Positions 1 to 9,700 of a stretch of DNA of 64,000 nt are shown here, piece after piece (within the stretch, counting starts at the first letter, position 1; each line of letters starts with the position of its first letter). The position numbers and the translations under genes are program-made. The notes under the pieces were generated by a model. That model saw only the letters and a list, made by a program, of their open reading frames with translations. It ran no database searches and was not told where the DNA came from. Origin of the DNA: Parietaria judaica (Eukaryota; Streptophyta; Magnoliopsida; Rosales; Urticaceae); assembly GCA_954871525.1 (NCBI GenBank), contig OX940871.1, positions 14,910,532 to 14,974,531 on the forward strand. Reading direction: 5' to 3'.

Positions 1-251
1 AACTATATTTGTAACAAATCCAGAAACCCAACCAAGAACAAGATCAGAAACTCCATTCCCTGATTAATTATGGAGAACTAAGTATAACCCATTTCAATAT
101 TTTAACACGACATAATTTTTATTTATTTTTTATCTTTTTCTTACACCTGTATAAACTGAAATCACAGGAACTCCATTTTTTTAAAGCAGAACGAAGCATA
201 AGAAAACCAGAAAATGAAATTAAAGCAAGAGCAAGAACTGAATTTGTATAC

Positions 252-662
252 CCTGACACGAGCATTGTCGACGAGGGTGATGAGAGGGACGAGCCGGAGG
301 TAGCGATCGATCTCGTTCTGGGCCTTCCTGAACTGGTAGACGATGTTCCACCCCATGGCCAGCAAGTAGAGATAGCTCTTGTCCTGGCAGCTGTTGACCA
401 GAATAAACGATCGCCTCAGCGCTTCTTCGAGCTGCTCGAGGGGCTCTCGGGTCTCCGGGTACCTCTTCAGCTCAGAGATCTTGAGCTGCTCCAGCAAGTT
501 CCCGATCAGCTTCAGATGCTGAGCGAATTGTCTGCAGTTCTTCTTGTGCATCCTCGCCGTGCTCGCCGCTTTCACGATCAGACCGATCAGCTTCACGGCG
601 TCCAGGCCGGCCAATTGCGCAAAGTTGGCAATTTCCCCGAAATGCTCCCATTGAGACGCCAT
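252..662 (-). CDS. MCA1: MCA-type mechanosensitive Ca2+ channel, first coding exon (partial gene)
   Basis: This exon encodes the first 137 residues of a protein of the plant MCA (MID1-complementing activity) family, plasma-membrane proteins needed for stretch-activated Ca2+ influx. The family has an N-terminal membrane-associated region, an EF-hand-like and coiled-coil section and a C-terminal PLAC8 domain; only the N-terminus lies in this window. Visible marks are GLDAVKLIGLIVKAA with an aspartate at residue 21, the position known to be essential in Arabidopsis MCA1, then ARMHKKNCRQFAQHLKLIGN and the conserved VNSCQDKSYLYLLAMGWN stretch. The reading ends at a good splice donor (exon AGG, intron GTATAC, at 251-250), leaving phase 0; residues read past it are intron. 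The rest of the gene is left of the window. MCA1 and MCA2 paralogues cannot be told apart from this exon, so the symbol is a family label. Confidence 0.94.
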
Positions 663-1730
663 TTCTTTCCGTCAACGGTGCAGGGAAACTAAATTAGCTG
701 AAAAAATGCTCAAATCTCAAGCCCAATTCACATTCCAATGATGGTTTCGGTGAACCGCAGCTCCGAAAAATCCGAAAAGCGCTACTGAAACTGTAACTAG
801 CATCCAAGATCTCAGCTATGAAGCATAATCAACTGCAAAATTTAAAAAAAAAAAGAGGAATTAATATGAAGAAATCAGATTATGAAAATAAATAAAGTTA
901 ATAACAGCTCAAAGCTCGAACCAGTTAGCATTCTAATGGCGATTACGGTGAATTGAAGCTCAACGGAAACTGTAATTAGCATTCAAGATCTCAGATATGG
1001 AGCATGATCAACTTCACAGCACATTTCAACTGTAAAGAAAAGAAAGGAGAAATGAATATATATATATATATATACAAGATCATGAAATCTCCGAGATTCG
1101 GCTTTACGCTTCCTTCTTGACTAAACTTTTCAACGGCGAAAAGGAGAAAAGAAAAAAAGCAAGGCGAGGAAAAACATCTGAAGATTTCTTCTGCGAATCT
1201 CTTTGAGAAAATGTCTATACATAAACTGGATATTCAGCTCCATGAAAATCAGAAAGCTCTCCGATTACACCAAAAATGAAAATGAAAATGCAAATGAGAG
1301 TCTCTCACCTTCGTTGCCGACAAACGATTAACAGTGGAAACTAGCTTTTCGATGCGAAACTGGTCAGGCTTGGTTCAGTGCGCGTGAAGAAACGTCAAAG
1401 TCCGTGAAACGAAGAAGAAGAAAGAGCATTGAAGTTTGCGAAGCGAAGACATGGCATTGCGTTTGGATCTTCTTCTTCTTCGTCGTCGTCTTCTTCTTCC
1501 TCTGGACTGTTGAGAGCAGAGAGAGAAGGACACGACCACTGAGAATCAAGCGTTCTCTCTCCTCTCTCTCTCTCTCTCTGCAATTTATGGCTCTTTCTGG
1601 TGTTTGTTTCTCTCTTATGTCCGTGGCATTCACTCTCTCTCTCTCTTGCAAGCAAATTGAGAAGGACGTGGTGGGGTGGCGCCAAAATTACCGAAACGCC
1701 CCTATCGTTGGTTTGATGTGAATTTAGTAG
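663..1730 (-). promoter_or_regulatory. MCA upstream region with probable 5' UTR intron
   Basis: No coding signal is seen upstream of the MCA start codon. On the minus strand a good donor (CGAAG|GTGAGA, GT at 1308-1307) and a pyrimidine-rich acceptor (TTTTTTCAG near 701-709) suggest a 5' UTR intron of about 600 bp. Upstream of the donor are GAA/TTC-rich and CT microsatellite stretches (about 1440-1500, 1555-1580 and 1630-1650), a common feature of plant 5' UTRs and core promoters. The long reading frames here on both strands come from the CT/GA repeats and are not genes. The transcription start is not defined. Confidence 0.45.
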
Positions 1731-2031
1731 CTTTATAAAAATAAAAATAAAAAAAAAAAGATAAAAAAAAAAACTGATTGAAGGATCAATTAAAATGCGA
1801 AATGACACCAATTAGTACAATTTTATTTACTTATAAAGATGATTTTCTATAGGGTTATTGGCGGCGAAAAATATTCATTTACGTCGAATGTTGTACTTTA
1901 AGACGAGTGTTGTGTTTTATTACCTAGTGTCATTTTTTTACAGCAAAAAGACTTAATTACGACGAAAGTTAGCATTTTACTATATGAAGATAGAATTACT
2001 CAGTTTATCATGAACTTATGTAATTATTATA

Positions 2032-2265
2032 GGGATAATAGCAGCAAAAGTGGCCCAAGTTAGGCCAACAGGCCAAGTGTGCAAATAAGTAGCCAAACTG
2101 ATTTAATATCGGCATAAGTAGTCAAAGTTTACCAAACCGTGGACAGTACAAATTCCATCCATTTCAAGTCAATTATGTTTGCCACGTCATTTCCACAAGT
2201 GTTGAGCTTTGGCCACTTATTTGCACACTCGGCCTAACTTTAGCCACTTTTGCCGCTATTATCCC
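2032..2265. mobile_element. Mutator-like MITE with GGGATAATAG ends
   Basis: The block begins GGGATAATAGCAGCAAAAGT and ends with the inverted match ACTTTTGCCGCTATTATCCC style sequence, giving terminal inverted repeats of about 35-40 bp. Its body matches the left arm of the larger element at 23437-24512 almost throughout (cataagta, accaaaccgtgg, gccacgtcatttcc segments), so it looks like a short deletion derivative of that family. A clear target duplication is not visible because the right flank is a T tract. No coding capacity. Confidence 0.75.
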
Positions 2266-2830
2266 TTTTTTTTTTACGTTCCAAAGTATTTTCTAGCGTT
2301 TATCTATATTTTTTTTTTGTTATTTTTTTTTCTTAGGATTTGACTAAAACTTGATTTCCGAAAGAACTGATTTCGTTTCATAAATTTAGAACGCTGAATA
2401 TCACTCTCAATTTTGAAAACATTAAAAGGTGTTATCGGTTTCACATGTAATTTACGATCATAGGATTTGACATAAAACCTCTAAATACTTAATTGTTAGG
2501 GACCAATATATTTTTTCAAAAGAATTGGTACGAAATACCCATTTTGCCACAAGTTTTTTTTTTTTTTAATTACTCATTGTGTGTATTAAAATGTACTAAA
2601 ATATGTATGTTTTAATAAGTTTGTACAAAATAAAAATTTTGTTAAAAATGTTGGCCTAACATTGTTAGTTAGAGCCGAGACTAAAATCGAGACTTTTTTA
2701 CATTATTTTATTAAGATTATTAATTTTATAAAATTTCGTTAAATACAATAAAATTTCCTAACATGGTACAATAAAATTTCATAAAATTAATAATCTTAAT
2801 AAAATTAATAATCTTAAGCTCTGCACGGCG
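2266..2830. repeat. AT-rich repeat related to the interior of the 23.4-kb Mutator-like element
   Basis: No gene is visible. The stretch shares blocks with the interior of the element at 23437-24512: taattgttagggacca at about 2490-2510, gttagagccgagact at about 2668, and repeated attaataatcttaata units near 2700-2815. It is probably an older member or fragment of the same transposon family. Confidence 0.4.
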
Positions 2831-3374
2831 CAGGTTCTGTCTCTTAGTCCTCGTATCTACTAAAGATACCACGACTCCGCGGACAGTTCCATTAGCCCAG
2901 ACTTAAAACAAACCGTAGTAGGTGGAGAGTTTAACCCACCAGGGTTTCCTAGACGAACGCACTCCCCCATTCGCTGGTACCCTCGATTCGCGTGACCTCC
3001 AGACCTGTAAAAACCCCGCCTAGTGAGTCACCCTTATCGCCTGGACCCCGAACGGAAACGAGACTTTCGATCCTAGAAATGCCAGGGACATCTGCTCAGA
3101 GTCCCCACGTCGGTCAACTGAAAACCCACTTCGGAGCAAACCACCCCAAAAGTCAACGGGATCCTATCAGGCCCCACACCCTTGGAGGTGCGAAGTCAGC
3201 CATTCTCGGAATACTGACTCGTACCTCAAAATCTGCGACGACTGACGGAACGATCATCGACAACAAAATCCGGCATCCATACTGACATAGTTTAACGAAA
3301 GTCAACAAAAGCCCGCCACGTCACCAAACGACATTGGGCCAGGACCAACATTTACAATTTGGGCCTCAACAGTG
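2831..3374 (-). repeat. GC-richer LTR-like fragment
   Basis: Composition changes abruptly from AT-rich to roughly balanced. Read on the minus strand the block starts TGTTGAGGCCCAAATTG at 3374, typical of a plant LTR start, and it has no plausible protein. The 97-codon frame at 2992-3285 resembles no family I know. I interpret it as a solo LTR or LTR fragment, but no second LTR or target duplication was found. Confidence 0.35.
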
Positions 3375-4467
3375 TTTGATCCAAAAACGGCATCAACAAT
3401 TACTATATATAGTATTATTTGTTGAAATAATAATAAATAAAAAAAGCTATACTTGTCTTTTTCTGTACGATATATATGAAAAATAAAAATAAAAATCTCG
3501 TAGTTCAGACTTCAGCTGGGTATTAAATTAAAACTTTAATTCAATTAAGGGAGCCAAGTTTAATATTATGATGGGAGTAGGACTTCAAGATAAATATAGC
3601 AAAGTGCGTAGATAATATAGAAAATAGGCTAAGATCAGACACAATGGTGTGTATGCAGATTGCAATTGCAGGGTATGTTTGTCATTAATAAACTGGGGTT
3701 TTATTTAAAATTGTTAGTGGTACTTTTGCCATATGGTAAAAAAAATTTACTAACTCGAAGTTTCTATATCTATAAAAATGGGAAGTACTCTTTTAACACC
3801 TTTTATGTCTATAAAATATAAATTTGTGTAATTATTAAGATGTTACATCTTAATCTGAATGACTAAATATTAAGTCTTTTTGTTTTTTAAGATCCGAATG
3901 CATATCTGAATGTAGTTTTTATATATATATATAATATTGAGTAAAAATTATTATTTTATTAAAAAATTTGAAAAATACCAATCGGAAAATAAATATTCAA
4001 ATAATTTATTAAAATATTTAATATAGTATTAACTTTTAAACTAATAAAATTATTTAGGATTTTATTCATATCATTTAATAATATTATATATAATTGTAAT
4101 AAAAATTAATATTATTTGTCATTATAAATTATTTGTTAATATATAAATAACGAATTTGAAAATTTTATGATTAAACATACTCATAATTTTTTATTAATAA
4201 ATTAATTTGATTATTTAGTTAATTATTTACTTAATAAAATAATCATTATTTTTAATTTAATTAATTTATTAAAAAATTGAATTTCTTAGTTTTAAAAACA
4301 GCATCAAAACTATAGCTTCACACCTATCATTGGATTCTTCTCGTTGCAAGCTATCCGATGATATATTATATGAATCAATCCGATGCTCTGGAAAAAAAGT
4401 CATGGACTTTTGAAGTTTTGAGGAGGATAGAGAAAAATATTATTATAATAGATCTTAATGTTATTAA
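3375..4467. other. AT-rich intergenic DNA
   Basis: Very AT-rich sequence with short A/T tracts. I see no gene, RNA or transposon boundary. It ends at the 5-bp target duplication ATTAA (4463-4467) of the copia element. Confidence 0.6.
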
Positions 4468-4708
4468 TGTTATGTATAATGTGAAATGCTCATTTATTTT
4501 CACACTATATTAGTCAATAATTGTATGCTCCAAATTTCCTATAAATACCCCCCTAAGTGGATGAATAAAATTCACCTCTCACATTTCTACACTTACATTT
4601 ATCTCACTCACATCTTACTTCTCTCCATCATCTTTTCCATAAAAACACACCACTCACCAAATTTCTTACCACTTAAATTCAAGGTGCAAAGTTAGTGAAT
4701 TTATAACA
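4468..4708 (+). repeat. 5' LTR of the copia element
   Basis: Starts TGTTATG and ends ATAACA. It contains a TATA box (TATAAATA, 4540-4547), a polyadenylation-type AATAAAA at about 4563, and a CT-rich stretch. Identical by eye to 10396-10636. The 69-codon frame inside both LTRs is not a gene. Confidence 0.96.
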
Positions 4709-4725
4709 CGTTATCAGCACGATCA
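4709..4725 (+). promoter_or_regulatory. Candidate primer binding site (atypical)
   Basis: The bases directly after the 5' LTR read CGTTATCAGCACGATCA. The TATCAG core resembles the initiator-methionine tRNA site (TGGTATCAGAGC) usual for plant copia elements, but the TGG that pairs with the tRNA CCA end is absent. Either a divergent or internal tRNA primer site is used, or priming differs. Confidence 0.4.
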
Positions 4726-4800
4726 CTCTACGGTAAGCTCAGAACACGGTATATTAAACTGTGGACTGAAAATTTTATAATTATTATTATCGTTGTACAA

Positions 4801-5103
4801 CATCATATTACTATATACAGGAGGCTCTGCCACCTTATAGTAATGTGATGGGATCTATGATAATTAATTATTCTTATGAATAACATCATCTTACCATACA
4901 CAGGAGGCTTTGCCACCTTATGGTAATATGATTTATAATATTTAACTTTCTTATGTATAACATCATATTATTATACAATGGAAGGCTATGCCACCTTATA
5001 ATAAAATGATGTGATTTACATCTAAAAAAAAAAAAATTTATCTTCAAGTAATATCAAATTATTATATACAGGAGGCTCTGCCACCTTAGAGTAAAATGAT
5101 ATT
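4801..5103 (+). repeat. Four tandem hairpins in the copia leader RNA
   Basis: Four similar units lie at 4801-4850, 4885-4932, 4961-5011 and 5050-5103, spaced about 77-89 bp. Each has a 12-17 bp AT-rich stem and a conserved loop of the type AGGAGGCTCTGCCACCT. The stem arms change together: unit 1 pairs TTACTATA with TATAGTAA, unit 2 TTACCATA with TATGGTAA, unit 3 TTATTATA with TATAATAA. Loop sequence conservation plus compensatory stem changes is strong evidence for selected RNA structure. Role unknown; packaging, dimerisation or translation control are possibilities by analogy with other retroelements. Confidence 0.8.
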
Positions 5104-5249
5104 ATTGAGATTAGTTTTAACTACTTCATTTTCAATATGCTTATGATTAATATTATATATGTATAATGTTTGACTATTTTTACATCTCATTTTATGACAT
5201 ATCATCACTAACCTAATTATAGCATTTAATTACATTATGTTTGTGTATT

Positions 5250-5300
5250 TCCAACGGCTATATAACGGCTATAAACGGCTAGTTTTTACACTATAAATAC
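5250..5300 (+). promoter_or_regulatory. Promoter-like block inside the copia leader
   Basis: Three AACGGCTATA-type repeats (about 5252-5281) precede a TATAAATA box near 5292, followed by a CT-rich stretch. This looks like a second core promoter downstream of the LTR, which could start a shorter RNA covering the small ORF and gag. Inference only. Confidence 0.3.
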
Positions 5301-5373
5301 AAGTTTATCAAACCATACAAAATTCACATCTCTTATTCTACCTCATATTTTCTCTCCAAGTTTTAGCCGAAAA

Positions 5374-5544
5374 ATGACTAGACTAATGTTAGTTTTTATA
5401 GCCATAATGATCCTTGTATTTAATGTTAGTATTTTCATTTTTCATATTACACCGGAGGAATTTTATTTTTCCTTTAAGATGGTTGTATTCATGTATCTTG
5501 CTTTATTATTTACAATATTTGTAGACTTTTATATTTTGAATTAA
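5374..5544 (+). CDS. Small hydrophobic ORF (56 aa) in the copia leader
   Basis: An ATG-started frame of 56 codons lies between the leader hairpins and gag, ending 5 bases before the first ATG of the gag frame. The product would be strongly hydrophobic, with two candidate membrane segments (about residues 4-24 and 36-53) separated by a short polar link HITPEE. I recognise no family. It could be a real small membrane protein of the element, an upstream ORF damping gag translation, or chance: AT-rich DNA readily gives Phe/Ile/Leu-rich frames. Confidence 0.3.
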   Translation: MTRLMLVFIAIMILVFNVSIFIFHITPEEFYFSFKMVVFMYLALLFTIFVDFYILN

Positions 5545-5549
5545 ATCTA

Positions 5550-6635
5550 ATGAATTATTTTATTTTCATGTTAGTTACCACTATGTCAAATCTTGTGAAG
5601 CTTGAATTCAGCCCTCTTGATATCACTGGCAATAATTACATGCCTTGGACAGTGGATATTGAGATGCACTTGGAATCAATGAATCTTCTTGAGACACTCA
5701 AGGAGGTAAACGAATCGTCAAGGACGGACAAGGCGAGATCTTTAATCTTCCTTCGTCGACACCTTGACGAAAGCCTCAAAAATGAATATCTCACTGTGAA
5801 AGATCCAAGTGAGCTGTGGAAAAATCTCAAAGAAAGATACGATCACCAAAGGGATGTAATGCTCCCCATTTTTCGCGATGAATGGACCGCTTTAAGGTTC
5901 CAAGACTACAAGAAAGTCGGAGACTATAATTCTGCAATGTTCAGAATCGTGACCCACTTAAAATTTTGTGGGGTAACGGTAACTGACGCTGAAATGCTGG
6001 AAAAGACTTTTTCTACTTTCCACGCATCAAATGTAACCCTACAGCAACAATATCGTGTACGGGGTTTTCAAAAGTATTCTGAACTAATTGCTTGTCTCCT
6101 TATCGCAGAAAAGAATAATGAGTTGCTGATGAAAAATCATCAATCTCGCCCGACCGGCTCAAAAGCGCTTCCTGAAGCAAACGCTATCAACTCTGACGAG
6201 CCTGAGCCCAAGAACTATTTTCAGGGTCGAGAGCGAGGCCGAGGTCGTGGGCGAGGTCGAGGTCGTGGTCGTAGTTACGGACGTGGACGAGGTGGTTATA
6301 ATCCCTCTTATAAGTCCGCTAACTACTATCATAAAAAACAGCAACACGGGAGGAGCCACGATGACCCTTCTAAAAAGGGAAAAGAGATGATCTCCCCAAA
6401 AGGCTTTGAAACCGCTTGTTTCAGATGTGGCACTAAAGGGCATTGGTCAAGAGTTTTCCGAGCCCCACCACACTTATGCAAACTCTACCAAGAGTCCATG
6501 AAGGGGAAAGGGAAAGAGAAAGAAGTCAACTTTATTGACAATAACGAATCCACTCATCTCGAAGCATCCGACTTCAATGGTGATTTCATTGACACAGTTG
6601 GCGATTTTGCTGAACAAGCGACTAGTGGAAACTAA
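5550..6635 (+). CDS. gag: Copia Gag (capsid/nucleocapsid), zinc knuckle altered
   Basis: Encodes the structural Gag protein that forms the virus-like particle and binds the element RNA. The frame is 361 codons; the family-typical start is probably the internal ATG at residue 12 (MSNLVKLEF, about 5583). The N-terminal two thirds match the plant copia gag domain (YMPWTVDIEMHL, LKNEYLTVKDPSELWKNLKERY, KYSELIACLLIAEKNNELL). An RGR-rich basic tract lies at about residues 226-248. The CCHC zinc knuckle reads CFRCGTKGHWSRVF: the fourth ligand is phenylalanine (codon 6456-6458) instead of cysteine. Gag ends 148 bp before the pol frame and in a different frame. The change may leave the element dependent on Gag from other copies. 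Confidence 0.93.
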   Translation: MNYFIFMLVTTMSNLVKLEFSPLDITGNNYMPWTVDIEMHLESMNLLETLKEVNESSRTDKARSLIFLRRHLDESLKNEYLTVKDPSELWKNLKERYDHQRDVMLPIFRDEWTALRFQDYKKVGDYNSAMFRIVTHLKFCGVTVTDAEMLEKTFSTFHASNVTLQQQYRVRGFQKYSELIACLLIAEKNNELLMKNHQSRPTGSKALPEANAINSDEPEPKNYFQGRERGRGRGRGRGRGRSYGRGRGGYNPSYKSANYYHKKQQHGRSHDDPSKKGKEMISPKGFETACFRCGTKGHWSRVFRAPPHLCKLYQESMKGKGKEKEVNFIDNNESTHLEASDFNGDFIDTVGDFAEQATSGN

Positions 6636-6783
6636 TATGAATTATGTAATTCCTTTTGGGAATGAAGCCCAATGGTCCGATGTTTGTTTGTCTTTTCTTT
6701 TTAGAATATGTCATGATTTTTAAGGTGTGTAATAGACTAATGCTCATGTTTAATTAATTACCTTTCTTATCAAAATTTGTGTT

Positions 6784-9700
6784 TTGTTTTTAGTTAAAGT
6801 TTTTCAAATGGACAAAGCTAATCGTGAAGCTGGAGAATTTTGTATACTCGACTGTGGAACGACACACACAATATTGAAGGATAAAAAGTTTTTCTCAAAC
6901 ATAAAATCAACACAAGCCAGTGTGGATACAATATCAGGTCCTGTAGATCTGATTGAAGGAGTTGGTAAAGCGAATTTTACATTACCAAATGGCACCATGT
7001 TTACCATAAACAATGCCTTATTCTCCCCAAGATCTAAAAGAAACCTGTTGAGTTTCAAGGATATATATTCTCATGAATTTGATACTCAGTCTGCAACTGA
7101 GAATGCCATGAAATATATGTTTATTATAATGCATAAATCGGGGAAGAAATACGTACTTGAAAAACTACCAATGCTCCACACAGGATTGCATTTTACGTAT
7201 ATAAGTGCAATTGAATCAAATATGGTAGTTGCCAAACCTCCAATATTTACCATATGGCATGACCGCCTAGGTCATCCTGGTTCAACCATGATGCGGAGAA
7301 TTATTGAAAATACACATGGACATCCATTGAAGGACCAGAAGATCCCTCAAGGAAAAATATTCCATTGTAAAGCTTGTTCTCTTGGAAAATTAATCATAAG
7401 ACCTTCACCGGGAAAAGTTGAAACAGAATCACCTATGTTCCTTGAGCGTATTCAAGGTGATATATGTGGGCCAATTCACCCACCGTGTGGACCATTTCGA
7501 TACTTCATGGTATTGATAGATGCCTCTAGCAAATGGTCACATGTGTGTTTACTATCAACTCGCAATATGGCATTTGCTAAATTACTCGCTCAGATAATCA
7601 AATTGCGAGCTCAATTTCCCGATCATCCGATCAAGAAAATCAGACTTGATAATGCCGGTGAATTCACATCCCAGGCATTCGATGATTATTGTATGTCAGT
7701 TGGGATTGATGTCGAGCATCCTGTTGCTCATGTTCACACACAAAATGGTCTGGCTGAATCATTGATCAAGCGCCTCCAGCTTATTGCTAGACCATTGATA
7801 ATGAGAACAATGCTTCCTACTTCGGTATGGGGTCATGCAATATTACATGCTGCGGCATTAATTCGCATCAGACCAAGTGCATATCATAAATACTCCCCAG
7901 TGCAACTTGTATTCGGCCAAGAACCAAATATATCCCATCTAAGGATTTTTGGTTGTGCTGTTTATGTGCCTATTGCACCACCCCAAAGAACAAAGATGGG
8001 GCCACAAAGAAGTCTTGGTATTTATGTAGGCTTTGAAAGCCCATCTATTGTTAAATACCTTGAACCTCAAACTGGGAATATTTGCACAGCTCGTTTTGCT
8101 GATTGCCACTTTGATGAAGAAAATTTCCCAGCATTAGGGGGAGAAAGAAAACAGCTGGAAAGAGAAATTACATGGTCTGTACCAACATTATTGCATCTTG
8201 ATCCTTACACAAAAGATTGTGAAGGAAAAGTTCAAAGAATTTTGCATTTTCAAGATATAGCAAATCAACTTCTTGATGCATTTACAGACACAAAGAGAGT
8301 GACTAAATCTCATATACCAGCTGAGAACGCTCCTGCCCAAATAGAGATTCCAAAAGGGCAAATTGAAAATAAAGTCACCCATGAAATCACAACACGCCTG
8401 AAGCGTGGGAGACCACTCGGTTCCAAAGATAAAAATCCTCGAAAAAGAAAAGGAGCAGAGAAACAAGATGACCCCAATATAGAGGAACGTATTCCTGAAG
8501 AAATACGCGACGAGGAAAATCTAGAAATCTCGATTAATTATGCCAGTACAGGTATAATGTGGAACCGAGATATGGACATCGATGATGCACTCTGTTACAA
8601 TTTGGCATGCGATGTTATGGACGAAAATAATGGGGATCCTGAACCACGGTCTGTTACCGAATGTAAAAATAGACGCGATTGGGCTGAATGGAAAAGGGCT
8701 ATTGATGTTGAATTAGAATCACTTAACAAACCCAATGTTTTTGGGCCTATAGTGCTCACACCTGAAGATGTGAGACCTGTTGGATACAAATGGGTATTTG
8801 TACGAAAGAGAAATGAGAAAAATGAGATTGTGAGATACAAGGCTCGACTTGTTGCACAAGGTTTTTCTCAAAGGCCCGGAATTGACTTTGAGGAAACATA
8901 TTCTCCTGTCATGGATGGAATTACATTCAGATACTTGATCAGTCTAGCTGTTCATGAGAAACTAAATATGCACCTCATGGATGTTGTTACCGCTTATTTA
9001 TACGGATCGCTTGATACTGATATTTACATGAGAATCCCTGAAGGATTCAAAATGCCTGAAGCATCAAGTTCAAAACCCAGAGAAAGATATTCAATCAAAT
9101 TGCAAAGGTCTCTATATGGGTTAAAGCAATCCGGACGCATGTGGTACAACCGACTAAGTGAATATTTATTACAAAAAGGATATATTAACGACCCGCTTTG
9201 CCCTTGCGTTTTTATCAAGAAAACAACATCTGGTTGTGTGATTATCGCTGTCTATGTTGATGATTTAAATATCATTGGGACCAATGAAGAGATTCAGGAA
9301 GTAATCTCTTACTTAAAGAAAGAATTCGAGATGAAAGACCTTGGGAAAACAAAGTATTGTCTCGGTTTGCAAATTGAGCACTTTCAAAGGGGGATACTTG
9401 TGCATCAATCAAATTACACGAGAAGAATCTTAAAGAGATTCAATATGGATAAATCAAATCCATTGAGTACCCCAATGGTCGTAAGGTCCCTTGATGTAGG
9501 AAAGGATCCATATCGTCCATGTGAGGAATCCGAAGAGATTCTTGGTCCAGAAGTACCATATTTCAGTGCAATTGGAGCTCTTATGTACCTTGCTAATTGT
9601 ACTCGACCGGATATAGCTTTTGCTGTTAATTTATTAGCAAGATTCAGTTCGGCTCCTACTAAAAGACACTGGAATGGGATTAAACATGTGTTTCGTTATC

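Noticed and set aside
1364..1811. Overlapping frames of 95-138 codons on both strands
   Set aside because: They are translations of GAA/TTC and CT/GA microsatellites (poly-Glu, Arg-Glu, Leu-Ser runs) in the MCA upstream region, with no domain.
2992..3285. 97-codon plus-strand frame
   Set aside because: No family resemblance; lies in an LTR-like GC-rich fragment and ends without gene context.
4486..4695. Identical 69-codon frame in both LTRs
   Set aside because: It is duplicated only because the LTRs are identical; it overlaps the TATA box and polyadenylation signal.
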